A DNA stretch of 64,000 bases, from assembly GCF_029637705.1 (NCBI RefSeq), contig NZ_CP121252.1:1860001-1924000 (forward strand). The letters are read 5' to 3'. This document shows, piece after piece, positions 43,474-53,854 of the stretch; position 1 is the first letter of the stretch; every line of letters starts with the position of its first letter. The position numbers and the translations under genes are program-made. Below the pieces are notes generated by a model. The model saw nothing but the letters and a program-made list of their open reading frames with translations, had not been told where the DNA came from and did no database searches. The stretch is from Citricoccus muralis (GTDB lineage: Bacteria > Actinomycetota > Actinomycetes > Actinomycetales > Micrococcaceae).

Positions 43474-44786
43474 GCCACGCTGCATTGCCTCTCTCCTCCA
43501 TCGAGGATGCTCTGGCCGCCGTCGCCGCTGGTCGGCCTGTGATTGTCGCTGACGATGAGGACCGCGAGAACGAAGGCGACGTCATTCTCTCGGCACAGCT
43601 GGCCAGCGCCCAATGGATTGCCTGGACCGTCGCCCACTCCTCTGGGTTGCTGTGTGCGCCGATGTCCAACGACATTGCCGATCAGTTGGATCTGCCCATG
43701 ATGGTGGCCCGCAACGAGGATGTGCGCTCGACGGCGTACACCGTGACCGTCGACGCCGCCCGGGGGGTCACCACCGGCATTTCCGCGCACGACCGGGCGC
43801 GCACCGTGCAGGTGCTCGCCGATCCAGAGTCGGGTCCGCGTGATGTAAACCGTCCCGGGCACATCCTCCCGTTGCGTGCGGTCGACGGCGGAGTCCGCGC
43901 CCGCGCCGGACACACCGAAGCCGCCGTCGAGCTGATGCGATTGTCAGGGCTCCGCGAGGTTGGTGTCATTGCGGAAATCGTGGCCGAGGACGGTGACATG
44001 ATGCGGTTGCCCGGGCTGATCAAGCTCGGCGCCGAACACGACATCCCGGTGATCACCATCGAAGCGCTCATCTCCTATCTCAACGCGAACGAGAACATTC
44101 ACCGGCCAGACGAGGAGGCCGGGACCGCGCCCGCCCCGGTGAAACGCCGGGTGTCGCTGCATGCCGACACACTGGTACCCACCCACTACGGCGAACTACG
44201 CATGATGGCCTTCCGCGACCGGCGCGCCGGAGTCGAGCACCTGGCGCTGGTGAGCCCAGGCCCCGACGGCGCGCTCCCGGCCGACGGCGCCCTGGTCCGG
44301 GTGCATTCGGAGTGCCTCACCGGTGAGGTTTTCGGGTCCCTGAAATGCGAGTGCGGCCCCCAACTGGAGACCGCCCTCGCCGAGATTGCCGCCACCGGTG
44401 GCGTCCTGATCTACATGCGCGGCCACGAGGGACGCGGCATCGGACTAGCCAATAAGCTGCGCGCCTACCAACTACAGGAGTCCGGACTAGACACCATCGA
44501 CGCCAACCTCGAACTGGGTCTGCCCGTCGACAGCCGCGACTACGAGGCGGCCGCCGAAATGCTCCAGCACCTGGGACTGGCTCGCATCCGCCTGCTCACC
44601 AACAACCCTGACAAGGTCGAACAACTGCAGCGCCACGGAATCCAGGTGACCGAGCATCTCCCCCTCGTGGTCGGCCGCGGTGAACACAATGCCGGCTATC
44701 TGGATGCCAAGCGCGACCGGTTGCGCCACACCTTGCCTTTCGTTTCTACCACCCCGAACCCCACTGAGGAGAACTTCCATGAGTAA
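43470..44786 (+). CDS. ribBA: Bifunctional DHBP synthase/GTP cyclohydrolase II
   Basis: A 438-residue fusion supplying both riboflavin precursors. Residues 1-205 are 3,4-dihydroxy-2-butanone-4-phosphate synthase (VIVADDEDRENEGDV, TTGISAHDRARTV, GHTEAAVELMRLSG). Residues about 220-425 are GTP cyclohydrolase II with the zinc cysteines of SECLTGEVFGSLKCECG and the catalytic GHEGRGIGL. The ATG overlaps the ribE stop by four bases. Confidence 0.95.
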   Translation: MSHAALPLSSIEDALAAVAAGRPVIVADDEDRENEGDVILSAQLASAQWIAWTVAHSSGLLCAPMSNDIADQLDLPMMVARNEDVRSTAYTVTVDAARGVTTGISAHDRARTVQVLADPESGPRDVNRPGHILPLRAVDGGVRARAGHTEAAVELMRLSGLREVGVIAEIVAEDGDMMRLPGLIKLGAEHDIPVITIEALISYLNANENIHRPDEEAGTAPAPVKRRVSLHADTLVPTHYGELRMMAFRDRRAGVEHLALVSPGPDGALPADGALVRVHSECLTGEVFGSLKCECGPQLETALAEIAATGGVLIYMRGHEGRGIGLANKLRAYQLQESGLDTIDANLELGLPVDSRDYEAAAEMLQHLGLARIRLLTNNPDKVEQLQRHGIQVTEHLPLVVGRGEHNAGYLDAKRDRLRHTLPFVSTTPNPTEENFHE

Positions 44787-45255
44787 GCACGGCGCCCCTA
44801 GCCTTACCGTCGACGCCACCGGACGCCGCGTGGCAATCATCGCCGGTTCCTGGCACCAGCAGGTCATGGCCGGGCTGATCGCGGGGGCCGAGCAGACCCT
44901 CGAGGCAGCTCACGCCTCGCACACCCTGATCACGGTGGCCGGTTCCTTCGAGATCCCCTTGGCCGCCCAGGCCGCGCTCGCCCAGGACTACGACGCCGTC
45001 GTATGCCTTGGTGTCATCGTGCGTGGTGAGACCCCGCACTTCGACTTTGTCGCTTCCGCCGTCACCGAGGGACTCACCCGGGTGCAGCTCGACGCGGGCA
45101 AGCCCGTGGGCTTCGGCATTCTCACCGTCGACGACGACGCCCAGGCACTGGACCGAGCCGGCCTCGAGGGCTCATCCGAATCGAAAGGTCAGGAGGCCGC
45201 CGAAGCGGCACTGCATCTGGACCATGTGGTGGCCGGGCTTCGGGGTGCTCGCTGA
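44779..45255 (+). CDS. ribH: 6,7-Dimethyl-8-ribityllumazine synthase
   Basis: A 158-residue lumazine synthase, condensing the RibD-derived pyrimidine with dihydroxybutanone phosphate. Motifs: AIIAGSWHQQVMAGL, VAGSFEIPLAAQ, CLGVIVRGETPHFDFVASAV and VGFGILTVDDDAQALDRAG. ATG 44779 has GAGGAG eight bases upstream and overlaps ribBA by eight bases. Last of the rib genes. Confidence 0.95.
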   Translation: MSKHGAPSLTVDATGRRVAIIAGSWHQQVMAGLIAGAEQTLEAAHASHTLITVAGSFEIPLAAQAALAQDYDAVVCLGVIVRGETPHFDFVASAVTEGLTRVQLDAGKPVGFGILTVDDDAQALDRAGLEGSSESKGQEAAEAALHLDHVVAGLRGAR

Positions 45256-45332
45256 CGGCGAACAGGGAATATTGCCGGTCAACCCCACGCTGAGATCATT
45301 GAGTACAAACGATCTTTGAAAGCCGGTGCCCC

Positions 45333-46313
45333 GTGACCTCGCTGTCCTTCCCCATCTCGATCCTCGACCTCGCTCTGGTGCGCAGCCAGCAGAGCATTTC
45401 CGAGGCCGTGGCCGAATCGGTAGAGCTGGCCCAGCTCGCCGAACAGCAGGGGTTCCACCGCATCTGGTTCGCGGAGCACCACAACATGCCGGGCATCGCG
45501 TCGTCGGCCACCTCGGTGTTGCTGGCGCACGTGGCGGCACATACCGACCGTATTCGTCTGGGGTCCGGTGGCGTCATGCTGCCGAACCACTCGCCGCTGG
45601 TCATCGCCGAGCAATTCGGCACCCTGGCCGAGTTGCACGGGGACCGGATTGACCTGGGCGTGGGCCGGGCACCGGGCACCGACCAGCGCACCCTGCATGC
45701 CCTCCGGCGTGATCACTCTTCGGCCGATTCCTTCCCCCAGGATGTTTTGGAGCTGATCGGCTACCTCCACGGCGAATCCCGCATTCCCGGCATCGATGCC
45801 TACCCGGGTAAGGGCACTCGGGTTCCGGTGTGGATCTTGGGGTCCTCCCATTTCGGCGCGCAGCTGGCAGCACAACTGGGCCTGGGTTACGCCTTCGCCT
45901 CCCACTTTGCCCCGCAGATGCTGGAGTCCGCCGCCCGGATCTACCGAGAGTCCTTCGAGTCCCAGGATGGCTCCGAGCCCTGGTTCATCGCCGCGGTCAA
46001 CGTGATTGCCGCAGACACCGAAGAGCAAGCACACGCGGCCTTCGAGCAGGCCCAGCGCGACCGCATCCGGATGATGCTCGGCCGCGGCCGTTCCCTGACC
46101 GAAGACGAGGTGACCATGCTGATGCACTCCCCCGGCGGCGAGCAAGTGTTGAGCATGCTCAAGTACTCCGCCGTGGGCACGCCCGAGACGGTACGCGAGT
46201 ATCTGAACCAGTTCAGAGAGCGCGTCCAGGCTGACGAGCTGATCATCACTAATATGGCACCCGAGCTCTCCGCTCGGCGCCGCACCCTCGAACTGCTCGG
46301 TCAGGCCCCGTAG
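45333..46313 (+). CDS. LLM class flavin-dependent oxidoreductase (luciferase-like)
   Basis: A 326-residue TIM-barrel luciferase-like monooxygenase starting [19 protein letters not shown], with [37 protein letters not shown] and [27 protein letters not shown] typical of the group. Such enzymes use reduced FMN or F420; the AEHH type usually uses FMN. Substrate unknown. It follows ribH by 77 bases on the same strand, so it may share the riboswitch-controlled transcript. GTG start at 45333. The end overlaps the convergent glnE end by 13 bases. Confidence 0.88.
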   Translation: MTSLSFPISILDLALVRSQQSISEAVAESVELAQLAEQQGFHRIWFAEHHNMPGIASSATSVLLAHVAAHTDRIRLGSGGVMLPNHSPLVIAEQFGTLAELHGDRIDLGVGRAPGTDQRTLHALRRDHSSADSFPQDVLELIGYLHGESRIPGIDAYPGKGTRVPVWILGSSHFGAQLAAQLGLGYAFASHFAPQMLESAARIYRESFESQDGSEPWFIAAVNVIAADTEEQAHAAFEQAQRDRIRMMLGRGRSLTEDEVTMLMHSPGGEQVLSMLKYSAVGTPETVREYLNQFRERVQADELIITNMAPELSARRRTLELLGQAP

Positions 46314-49300
46314 AACCGGCGGTCGAACACGGACCGGGCGCGGCGCGTGGTGCGCAAGTAGTCCTCTTCCAACTCTGAGGCTCTGCCCGGTTCGTACCCG
46401 CACCAACGGGCGATCGCTTCCAGATCGTCACGGTTGGTGGGCAACACGTCTGAGGTCTTCCCGGTCCACAAAACGCTGGCCGCACGCACCCGAGTGGCCA
46501 ACCGCCACGCCTCGGCCAGCTGGCTCGCTTCCTCCCGGTCCAGGGCTCCAATACTGGTCAACGCCTCTAGTGCTGGCATCGTGCCGGTCTCGTGCAGGCT
46601 CTCATAGTCTCCGGCGTGTTGCAGCTGCAGGGTCTGTACCAGCCACTCCACGTCCGAGAGCCCGCCGCGACCGAGCTTGATGTGTCGTGCCGGGTCCGCT
46701 CCACGGGGTAACCGTTCGGCTTCCACCCGCGCCTTGATCCGACGGATCTCCCGCAGCTGGGTTCCCGCCACTTCTGTGTCATAGCGCACCGAGTCTGCCC
46801 AGGCGGTGATCTCCTGCTGAAAGTCGTCCGGCCCGGCAATCGGGCGCGCCCGCAGCAGGGCCTGCACTTCCCAGATCTCACCCCAGCGGTGATAGTACTC
46901 GCGGTAAGAATCCAACGAGCGCACCAGTGGACCCTTCTTGCCCTCCGGACGCAGGTCGGCGTCGATCATCAGGAGCGGCTCGAGCGGAATTGCCGGCGTC
47001 AGTGGCGCTTTGAGCAGGGTGGTCAGCCGCTTGGCCATCTCTATGCCCTGCTTCTGAGCATCCTCCGGGGCCCCTGCGCCGGTGGCTCGCTGGACGAACA
47101 TCACGTCCAGGTCGGAACCGTAGGTGATCTCCCGTCCGCCTTGGCGGCCCATAGCCACGATGGCGAGATCAGCTGCGCGGTCCTCACCGGCTTCGCGCAC
47201 CACGATCTTCAGAGCGGCCACCACAGCGGCCTGGTCGATATCGGCCAGGGCGTGACACACCGTTTTCAGATCGCTCACGCCCGTGGCGTCCGACAGGGCC
47301 GTGCGTAGAATCTCGCGACGACGAATCAACCGGACCTGTCGCATCGCGGAATCGGCTTTCGGGTGACGCACAACGACAGCGCGCATCTCCTGCAGTTGGT
47401 CCTCCAGGCTCCGCGGCACCAGGTGCCGGTCCTGGTCCAGCCACGCCGCGGCGTCCGGGGCGTGTTCCAGCATGTCGGAGAGGAAACGTGACGAGCTCAG
47501 CACATGGCACAGTCGCTCCGCGGCCGCCGAGGAATCCCGTAGCATCCGCAAGAACCAGGGCGAGTTCCCCAGCGATTCGCTGAGTCGACGGAACCCCAGC
47601 AGCCCTCCGTCGGGGTCCGCGCCGTTGGCCATCCACGCCAGCAACGCCGGCAAGAGTTGACGTTGCAGCGTGGCCCTCCGCGACACCCCGGCCGAAAGCG
47701 CCTCAATATGGCGCATCGCCCCCGACGGAGCGCGATAACCCAGGGCAGCCAGCCGCTGTTGCACCGCTTCCGGCGTCAGCTGGACCTCGTCGGCGGACAG
47801 GCTGGCCACGGAGGACAACAGTGGCCGGTAGAAGATCCGCTGATGCAGCTCCTGGACGCGACGGCGGGTCTGGTGCCAGGAGGCTTGCAGTTGCGCGGCA
47901 TTCATCACCTGCGTGGCGGGCCGGTCTGCGGGCTCAATGGCCCGGGCGAGCACGCGCAGCGCCTCCTCCTGCTCCGGCATGAGGTGGGTCCGGCGCATGT
48001 GCACCAGCTGGATGCGATGTTCCAGCAGCCGCAGATACCGATAGGCACGAGCCAGATCCTCGGCATCGGCGCGGCCGATGTACACCCCGTCGCGCAGGGC
48101 GGTGATGGCGTCTTCGGTGCCATGCACATGCAGGGTTTCATCGGTCTTGCCATGCACCAGCTGCAGCAACTGCACGCTGAATTCGACGTCGCGCAACCCT
48201 CCGGCGCCGAGTTTAATCTCGCGTTCTTTGTCACGACTGGCGATATTGTCCATCACCCGCCGACGCATGGAGCGTACCTGCTCCACGAAGCCTTCGCGGG
48301 AGGAGGCATCCCACACCAGCGGATGGATGCCGTCCAGATACTGTTGAGCGAGCTCGCCGTCGCCGGCAATCGGCCGGGCCTTGAGCAGCGCCTGAAACTC
48401 CCAGGTGTGAGCCCAGCGTCGGTAGTACTCCAGATGGGATTCCACCGTCCGCGACAGCGCACCGTCTTTGCCTTCCGGACGAAGGTTGGCGTCCACTTCC
48501 CACAGCCCCGGCTCAGCGGCGGGCCGATTGATGTGCACCGAGATTCCCGCCGCCAGTTCCTCGGCGATCCCCTGGTGTTCTTCGGGCTCCTCATGGACGA
48601 AAATGACGTCGACGTCGGAAATGTAGTTCAGCTCGCGGGCGCCGCATTTACCCATGCCGAGCACGCTCAGTCGCACCTGGTCGACGGCGTCTCCGTGCTT
48701 CTCCACGGCCTCGGCACGGGCCACCGCCAACGCTGCTTCTACCGCCGCGGCGGCAATATCCGCCAGCCAGCGAGAGACAGCGGGTTGAGCCTCCACCGGA
48801 TCCGGAGCCATCACATCTTGGAGGGTGATCGCCACGATCTGCCGCCGATACGCCACGCGAAGGGCCACAGCGGCATCCTTGCCGGTGAGGGTGGCCCGGG
48901 GCGGGTTCTGTGAGTCGGCATCGGCGCCGACCGCTTCCAGCAGTAGTCGCCGCACTTCCGCCGCGGGGTCCCGGTCCTCGGGTTCCAGCTCGAGACCGTA
49001 CAGTGCCGGGGCCGTCGAAGCCGCCTGCTCCGGCTCGAGGATCAGGTCGAGGTGCTCGGGCCGTCGGATGAGGAACTCTGCGAGAGCTTCCGAAGCGCCC
49101 AACAGACGCAGCAGCGTCACTAGTTGCCGTTCGCCCGCTGGGGTATCGGTCGACGACGGCGCTACCACCAAGGACTGCAGTTGCGGGGCCCGATCGAGTA
49201 GCCGCAAGAGCAGCAACAGTGCTTGATCAGCGTCGGCGACCGAGCGCATGGAGCGCAACAGTAAGGCGCGGTCACTGCCTTCGAGCTCGTGGGAGTCGAG

Positions 49301-49414
49301 GAACTGCAGGGCGCGTTCGAGGTCGGAAAATCCGGCCGCAATCAGATCGCGTCGGCGCAGCTCAGTCCCTCCGATGATGGTCGGTCGATCGCTGGCTGGG
49401 CCTGGCACGGTCAC
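46301..49414 (-). CDS. glnE: Bifunctional glutamine synthetase adenylyltransferase/deadenylylase
   Basis: A 1037-residue enzyme that attaches AMP to, and removes it from, the GlnA tyrosine. Two nucleotidyltransferase domains are visible: the N-terminal deadenylylase with [12 protein letters not shown] (about residue 265) and the C-terminal adenylylase with [11 protein letters not shown] (about residue 766), each with its LRPEGK and LGRGGL/GAGGL-DVE blocks. Starts with GTG at 49414 overlapping the glnA2 stop (GTGA). The target, GlnA Tyr402, is conserved in the window. Usual length for the family. Confidence 0.95.
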   Translation of the reverse strand: MTVPGPASDRPTIIGGTELRRRDLIAAGFSDLERALQFLDSHELEGSDRALLLRSMRSVADADQALLLLLRLLDRAPQLQSLVVAPSSTDTPAGERQLVTLLRLLGASEALAEFLIRRPEHLDLILEPEQAASTAPALYGLELEPEDRDPAAEVRRLLLEAVGADADSQNPPRATLTGKDAAVALRVAYRRQIVAITLQDVMAPDPVEAQPAVSRWLADIAAAAVEAALAVARAEAVEKHGDAVDQVRLSVLGMGKCGARELNYISDVDVIFVHEEPEEHQGIAEELAAGISVHINRPAAEPGLWEVDANLRPEGKDGALSRTVESHLEYYRRWAHTWEFQALLKARPIAGDGELAQQYLDGIHPLVWDASSREGFVEQVRSMRRRVMDNIASRDKEREIKLGAGGLRDVEFSVQLLQLVHGKTDETLHVHGTEDAITALRDGVYIGRADAEDLARAYRYLRLLEHRIQLVHMRRTHLMPEQEEALRVLARAIEPADRPATQVMNAAQLQASWHQTRRRVQELHQRIFYRPLLSSVASLSADEVQLTPEAVQQRLAALGYRAPSGAMRHIEALSAGVSRRATLQRQLLPALLAWMANGADPDGGLLGFRRLSESLGNSPWFLRMLRDSSAAAERLCHVLSSSRFLSDMLEHAPDAAAWLDQDRHLVPRSLEDQLQEMRAVVVRHPKADSAMRQVRLIRRREILRTALSDATGVSDLKTVCHALADIDQAAVVAALKIVVREAGEDRAADLAIVAMGRQGGREITYGSDLDVMFVQRATGAGAPEDAQKQGIEMAKRLTTLLKAPLTPAIPLEPLLMIDADLRPEGKKGPLVRSLDSYREYYHRWGEIWEVQALLRARPIAGPDDFQQEITAWADSVRYDTEVAGTQLREIRRIKARVEAERLPRGADPARHIKLGRGGLSDVEWLVQTLQLQHAGDYESLHETGTMPALEALTSIGALDREEASQLAEAWRLATRVRAASVLWTGKTSDVLPTNRDDLEAIARWCGYEPGRASELEEDYLRTTRRARSVFDRRFYGA

Positions 49415-50751
49415 AGAATCCCGAGATAGCGCTGCAGCTCGTACGGAGAAACGTTCACCCGGTAGTCATCCCATTCCTGACGCTTATTGCGCAGGAAGTT
49501 CTCAAAGACCTGCTCACCGAGCACCTCGGCGACGAATTCGGAGTCTTCCATCACCCGCAACGCATCGTGCAACGTGCCGGGCAGCGGGTCGTGACCCAGA
49601 ACTCGGCGTTCGTGCGAGGTCAGTGCCGAAATGTCTTCCACAGCTGCTTCGGGAAGCTCGTATTCTTCCTCGATCCCCTTCAACCCGGCCGAAATCAGCG
49701 CAGCATAAGCCAGGTAAGGGTTCGCCGCGGAGTCGATACCGCGGTACTCCACTCGAGCGGAACCCGCCTTGTCCGGCTTGTAGAGAGGAACGCGCACCAA
49801 AGCGGAGCGGTTGTTATGCCCCCACGACACATAGGCCGGGGCTTCTCCTCCGCCCCACAGCCGCTTGTAGGAGTTCACGAACTGGTGGGTGATCGCCGAG
49901 AGCTCGACCGAATGATGCAACAGCCCGGCAATAAACCTGCGGCCCGTGGTCGAGAGTTTGTACTCTGCGCTGGGCTCGTAGAAGGCGTTGGAGTCGCCCT
50001 CGAACAGCGAGAAGTGGGTGTGCATCCCGGATCCGGGGTGGTCGCCGAACGGCTTGGGCATGAAGGTGGCGTAGCTGCCCTGCAGCTGAGCGACTTCCTT
50101 CACCACGGTGCGGAAGGTCATGATGTTATCCGCGGTCGTCAGCGCATCGGCGGCGCGCAGGTCGATCTCGTTCTGACCGGGGCCGTTCTCGTGGTGGCTG
50201 AATTCCACCGAGATCCCGATGGCTTCCAGCATCGACACGACGTGGCGACGAAAATCTTGGGCCACCCCACCCGGCACGTGATCAAAGTAGCCGGCCTGAT
50301 CCACCGGCACCGGCAGACCGCTGGTATCCAGGTGATGGGATTTCAGTAGATAGAACTCGATCTCGGGGTGGGTGTAGCAGGTGAACCCCATATCGCCGGC
50401 TTTGTCCAGGGCGCGGCGCAGCACATTGCGCGGGTCTGCGGCCGAGGAGGCCCCGTCGGGGGTCTGCACATCACAGAACATGCGCGACGTCGGCTCGTCC
50501 TGTCCGCGCCACGGCAGAATCTGGAACGTGGAAGCATCCGGCGCCAGCAGCATGTCTGACTCAAAGATCCGGGTGTACCCATCGATGGAGGAGCCGTCGA
50601 ATCCCAGCCCCTCTTGGAAGGCGTTCTCGACCTCGGCCGGGGCCAGCGCTACCGATTTTAGTGTTCCCGTCACATCCGTGAACCACAGGCGCACAAAACG
50701 CACGTCGCGATCCTCGATGGTGCGTAGGACGAACTCTTGCTGACGATCCAT
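49411..50751 (-). CDS. glnA2: Glutamine synthetase GlnA2-type
   Basis: A 446-residue type I glutamine synthetase of the GSI-alpha-like kind, about 28 residues shorter than GlnA. It has FDGSSIDGYTRI, HPEIEFYLL, MPKPFGDHPGSGMHTHFSLF and NNRSALVRVPLYKP. It lacks the NLY-D/E-LPPEE adenylylation block, so GlnE probably does not modify it. ATG 50751 is used (GGAGG four bases upstream) rather than the adjacent ATG 50754. It is the first gene of a coupled pair with glnE. Some GlnA2 homologues act on polyamines in Streptomyces, but this cannot be judged here. Confidence 0.92.
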   Translation of the reverse strand: MDRQQEFVLRTIEDRDVRFVRLWFTDVTGTLKSVALAPAEVENAFQEGLGFDGSSIDGYTRIFESDMLLAPDASTFQILPWRGQDEPTSRMFCDVQTPDGASSAADPRNVLRRALDKAGDMGFTCYTHPEIEFYLLKSHHLDTSGLPVPVDQAGYFDHVPGGVAQDFRRHVVSMLEAIGISVEFSHHENGPGQNEIDLRAADALTTADNIMTFRTVVKEVAQLQGSYATFMPKPFGDHPGSGMHTHFSLFEGDSNAFYEPSAEYKLSTTGRRFIAGLLHHSVELSAITHQFVNSYKRLWGGGEAPAYVSWGHNNRSALVRVPLYKPDKAGSARVEYRGIDSAANPYLAYAALISAGLKGIEEEYELPEAAVEDISALTSHERRVLGHDPLPGTLHDALRVMEDSEFVAEVLGEQVFENFLRNKRQEWDDYRVNVSPYELQRYLGIL

Positions 50752-50847
50752 CATGCCTCCGGATTGGGTGCTTCTCAGAGCGATCCGCCTGCGGGGGCGC
50801 TCTTGGACTCCACAATAGTCCCCCGCCTCTCCGCTAAGCTAACGGAC

Positions 50848-51660
50848 ATGGCCGACTCGACTCCTCGGAAATTCCGCACTGTCCATTTCCAGCAGGCAAA
50901 AGACGAAGGGCGCCGCTTCGCGATGCTCACCTGTTACGACGCGATCACCGCTGGCCTCTTCGACCAGTCTGGCATCGAAATGCTGCTCATCGGTGATTCG
51001 GTGGGCAACACGGTGTTGGGTCATGCCACCACCCTGCCGGTCACCCTGGACGACATCATCACCTTTTCTCAAGCAGTCGTCCGCGGCACCGAGCGCGCCT
51101 TCGTGGTGGCCGATCTGCCCTTTGGTAGCTACGAGGTCTCCCCCGCCCAGGCCGTGGAGTCCGGAGTCCGGCTCGTCAAAGAGTCGGGCATCTCGGCGGT
51201 CAAGATCGAAGGCGGGTCGGAGTACACGGATCACGTGCGCGCCCTGGTTTCCGCCGGTGTTGCCGTCATCGGACACATCGGGTTCACCCCGCAGTCGGAG
51301 AACGTGCTGGGCGGCTATCGCATTCAGGGACGCGACGACGACGCCGCGGCCGCCATGGTCGAGGACGCTCTGGCTCTCCAGGAAGCCGGGGCCTTCGCAA
51401 TCCTGATGGAAATGGTGCCCGCCGCCGTGGCGCGCCGCGTGGACGAGGCACTGCGCGTGCCCACCATCGGCATCGGCGCCGGCTCCGACACTACCGGCCA
51501 GGTGCTGGTCTGGCAGGACATGCTGGGGTTGCGCCAGGGCAAGATGGCGCGTTTCGTGAAGCAGTACGCACAGCTACACACCGTCGTCACCGATGCGGTC
51601 TCCACCTACCACCGCGAGGTACTCGAGGGCAGCTTCCCTTCCGAAGAGCACGGCTACTAA
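50848..51660 (+). CDS. panB: 3-Methyl-2-oxobutanoate hydroxymethyltransferase
   Basis: A 270-residue PanB, which transfers a hydroxymethyl group to ketoisovalerate to make ketopantoate for pantothenate and CoA. Motifs: MLTCYDAITAGLFDQSG, LIGDSVGNTVLGH with TTLPVT, DLPFGSYE, KIEGG and MEMVPA (catalytic Glu). ATG 50848 gives the family start MADSTPRKFRT. No strong ribosome-binding site is present; TAAGCT at 50835-50840 could be a -10 with a near-leaderless mRNA. No panC or panD lies nearby. Confidence 0.94.
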   Translation: MADSTPRKFRTVHFQQAKDEGRRFAMLTCYDAITAGLFDQSGIEMLLIGDSVGNTVLGHATTLPVTLDDIITFSQAVVRGTERAFVVADLPFGSYEVSPAQAVESGVRLVKESGISAVKIEGGSEYTDHVRALVSAGVAVIGHIGFTPQSENVLGGYRIQGRDDDAAAAMVEDALALQEAGAFAILMEMVPAAVARRVDEALRVPTIGIGAGSDTTGQVLVWQDMLGLRQGKMARFVKQYAQLHTVVTDAVSTYHREVLEGSFPSEEHGY

Positions 51661-51693
51661 CCGGAGTCGCCAGGGTCTACTCGCAGACGAGTC

Positions 51694-51861
51694 TTATTCG
51701 TCTTCCTCGTCCTCGTCCCAACGCTCATTGTTGGCCTGCACCTTCGACAGGGCCTGTTGTGCTGCTTCACGGGTCTCATAGGGCCCGAGCAGTTTCGACC
51801 AGTCGGACTGCGGACCTTCTTCGACCTGGTGGGTTTCTACGTTGAACCAATACTCAGTCAT
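51694..51861 (-). CDS. Small SPOR-like protein
   Basis: A 55-residue protein, [18 protein letters not shown] followed by a SPOR-like fold fragment ([19 protein letters not shown]) and a strongly acidic tail. It resembles a small actinobacterial family annotated as SPOR-domain proteins, often next to map. Function unknown. Divergent from map. Confidence 0.75.
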   Translation of the reverse strand: MTEYWFNVETHQVEEGPQSDWSKLLGPYETREAAQQALSKVQANNERWDEDEEDE

Positions 51862-51929
51862 AGCCTCATGACTATCACACCGGTGACGCACACGATAGCG
51901 ACACTCGACGCGGTTGCCCCCGCCCGCGA

Positions 51930-51935
51930 TAGGAT
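51930..51935 (+). promoter_or_regulatory. Candidate -10 for leaderless map mRNA
   Basis: TAGGAT ends seven bases before the A of the map ATG (51943), the spacing expected if transcription begins on the start codon. A -35 is not evident. Confidence 0.4.
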
Positions 51936-51942
51936 CGGGGGC

Positions 51943-52923
51943 ATGACCGAGAATGATCTGCTCTCCACCGCGTCCACCACCGGCTTGGAAGCCCCGGCAC
52001 CGGGAAGCGACGCCAGCCACAACCATCCGGTGGACGGGCCCGATCGAGGCCAGCCCGGCTCACGCGCGCCCCGCGGCCGGCTCGTCCCGGGAACGATCTC
52101 GGCCGAGCGCTTCGTCCCGGCCCGCATTGCTCGCCCGGAATACGTCGGGAAGAAGACCGCCGACGAGGGCAAAGCCGGGGACGTCTACGATGCCGCCGGC
52201 ATCGAGAGGATCCGGACCGCAGGACGCATCGCGTCCCAAGCTCTCGACGCCCTCGAAGAGTACATCCGCCCCGGCGTCACCACCGATGAGCTCGACGTCA
52301 TCGCCCACCAGTTCCTCATCGAGGCCGGTGCCTACCCTTCATGCTTGTCGTACAAGGGGTTCCCCAAGTCGATCTGCACCTCGCTCAACGAGGTGGTCTG
52401 CCACGGCATCCCCGATTCCACCGTCCTGGAAGACGGAGACCTGCTCAACGTCGACATCACTGCGTACTACGACGGCGTCCACGGTGACACCAATCGCACC
52501 TTCCGAGTGGGTACCGTCGACGAAGAAACCGATCTGCTCATCGAACGCACCCATGAGGCCATGATGCGCGGCATCCGCGCGGTGAAGCCCGGGCGCGAAA
52601 TCAACGTCATCGGCCGGACTATCGAGTCCTACGCCAAACGCTTCGGCTACGGCGTGGTGAAGGATTTCGTCGGGCATGGGGTCGGCGTCGAGTTCCACTC
52701 TGGGCTCATCGTGCCGCATTATGATGCCGCACCGGCCTACAACACTGTGATGGTGCCGGGAATGGTGTTTACCATTGAACCGATGATCGCGCTGGGCGGG
52801 ATCGAGTGGGACCTATGGGACGACGGCTGGACCGTCACCACACGTGACCGCAGCCGGACGGCACAGTTCGAGCACACGCTCGTGGTGACCGAAGACGGCA
52901 CCGACATCCTGACCCTGTCCTGA
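51943..52923 (+). CDS. map: Type I methionine aminopeptidase
   Basis: A 326-residue enzyme removing the initiator methionine. It has an N-terminal extension of about 70 residues rich in Pro, Gly and Asp before the catalytic domain. Metal ligands are visible: [18 protein letters not shown] (two Asp), [11 protein letters not shown] (His), FTIEP (Glu) and QFEHTLVV (Glu), plus substrate His in CHGIPD. The frame is open upstream across the divergent small gene, so ATG 51943 is chosen. ppgK follows after 43 bases. Confidence 0.93.
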   Translation: MTENDLLSTASTTGLEAPAPGSDASHNHPVDGPDRGQPGSRAPRGRLVPGTISAERFVPARIARPEYVGKKTADEGKAGDVYDAAGIERIRTAGRIASQALDALEEYIRPGVTTDELDVIAHQFLIEAGAYPSCLSYKGFPKSICTSLNEVVCHGIPDSTVLEDGDLLNVDITAYYDGVHGDTNRTFRVGTVDEETDLLIERTHEAMMRGIRAVKPGREINVIGRTIESYAKRFGYGVVKDFVGHGVGVEFHSGLIVPHYDAAPAYNTVMVPGMVFTIEPMIALGGIEWDLWDDGWTVTTRDRSRTAQFEHTLVVTEDGTDILTLS

Positions 52924-52966
52924 TCCGTTCTCTCGACCACACCGTATATCGCTTCAAGGAGTGTCC

Positions 52967-53779
52967 ATGGCCGATTCGTCCGGCAAGTCCAGCACCTACA
53001 TCGGCATCGACATCGGTGGCACCGGCATTAAGGGCGGCATCGTCCGGCTGAAGTCGGGGCACGACACCAACGGGGAGCTACACGGTTCGCGTTTCCGGAT
53101 TCCTACCCCGCGGCCAGCCACCCCGGAGCACGTGGCCGACACGGTAGCCGAGATCGTCGCCGAGCTGGATTCCCGTCCCAAGGCGCCGCAGTCGTCCAAC
53201 CCGGTGGGCATCTGCTTCCCTGCGGTCATCCACCACGGGATTTGCCTCTCCGCGAACAACATCGACCCTTCCTGGGTGGGTGCCGAAGTCGCCGACCTGT
53301 TCTCGGCTCGACTGGAGCGCGAAGTACGCGTGCTTAATGACGCCGATGCCGCCGGACTGGCGGAATCGCGCTTCGGCGCCGGAGTAGACAAAGCAGGCAC
53401 CGTCCTGACCATTACCCTGGGCACCGGCATCGGTTCTGCCTTGGTCCATGATGGCGTGCTGATTCCCAATCTCGAGCTTGGTTCCCTGGAATTCTGGGGC
53501 GGTAGTATGGCCGAGAAGAAAGCTTCGGCAGCCGCACGTGAGCGTGAGGACCTGGACTGGCAGGTCTACGCCAAAGAGCGCCTGCAACCCTATCTGACTC
53601 ACGTGGAGCGACTCTTTTCACCGGACCTGGTGATCATCGGAGGCGGCATTTCCAAGCGTCCGGATGATTTCATGCCTTACCTGTCACTCCGCGCCCCCAT
53701 CGTGACGGCCGACATGACGAACAACGCCGGCATCATCGGAGCAGCGCTGTTCGCTTCCGAGGCTTCAGCCAGCAACTAA
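52967..53779 (+). CDS. ppgK: Polyphosphate glucokinase
   Basis: A 270-residue ROK-family kinase phosphorylating glucose with polyphosphate or ATP. Motifs: GIDIGGTGIKGGIV, VLNDADAAGLAESRFGAG, LTITLGTGIGSALVHDG and ELGSLEFWGG. This set of short motifs is typical of actinobacterial PpgK rather than general ROK glucokinases, and the ROK zinc-cysteine cluster is absent. ATG 52967 has AAGGAG five bases upstream. Probably co-transcribed with map. Confidence 0.9.
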   Translation: MADSSGKSSTYIGIDIGGTGIKGGIVRLKSGHDTNGELHGSRFRIPTPRPATPEHVADTVAEIVAELDSRPKAPQSSNPVGICFPAVIHHGICLSANNIDPSWVGAEVADLFSARLEREVRVLNDADAAGLAESRFGAGVDKAGTVLTITLGTGIGSALVHDGVLIPNLELGSLEFWGGSMAEKKASAAAREREDLDWQVYAKERLQPYLTHVERLFSPDLVIIGGGISKRPDDFMPYLSLRAPIVTADMTNNAGIIGAALFASEASASN

Positions 53780-53810
53780 GAACCCTCGCCGAGGCGAGTG
53801 CGAAAGTGGA

Positions 53811-53850
53811 CCGGTGGCGGCTCCGGCTTCCCCTCCGGAACCGCCACCGG
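53811..53850. terminator. Hairpin between ppgK and nrdR
   Basis: CCGGTGGCGG pairs with CCGCCACCGG and, after one mismatch, TCCGG with CCGGA (arms 53811-53826 and 53835-53850, loop CTTCCCCT region). It lies between converging genes. T-runs are short. Confidence 0.65.
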
Positions 53851-53854
53851 CGGT

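Noticed and set aside
47657-48913. Open frame of 418 codons on the plus strand opposite glnE
   Set aside because: Antisense shadow in a GC-rich gene; the minus strand encodes a complete GlnE.
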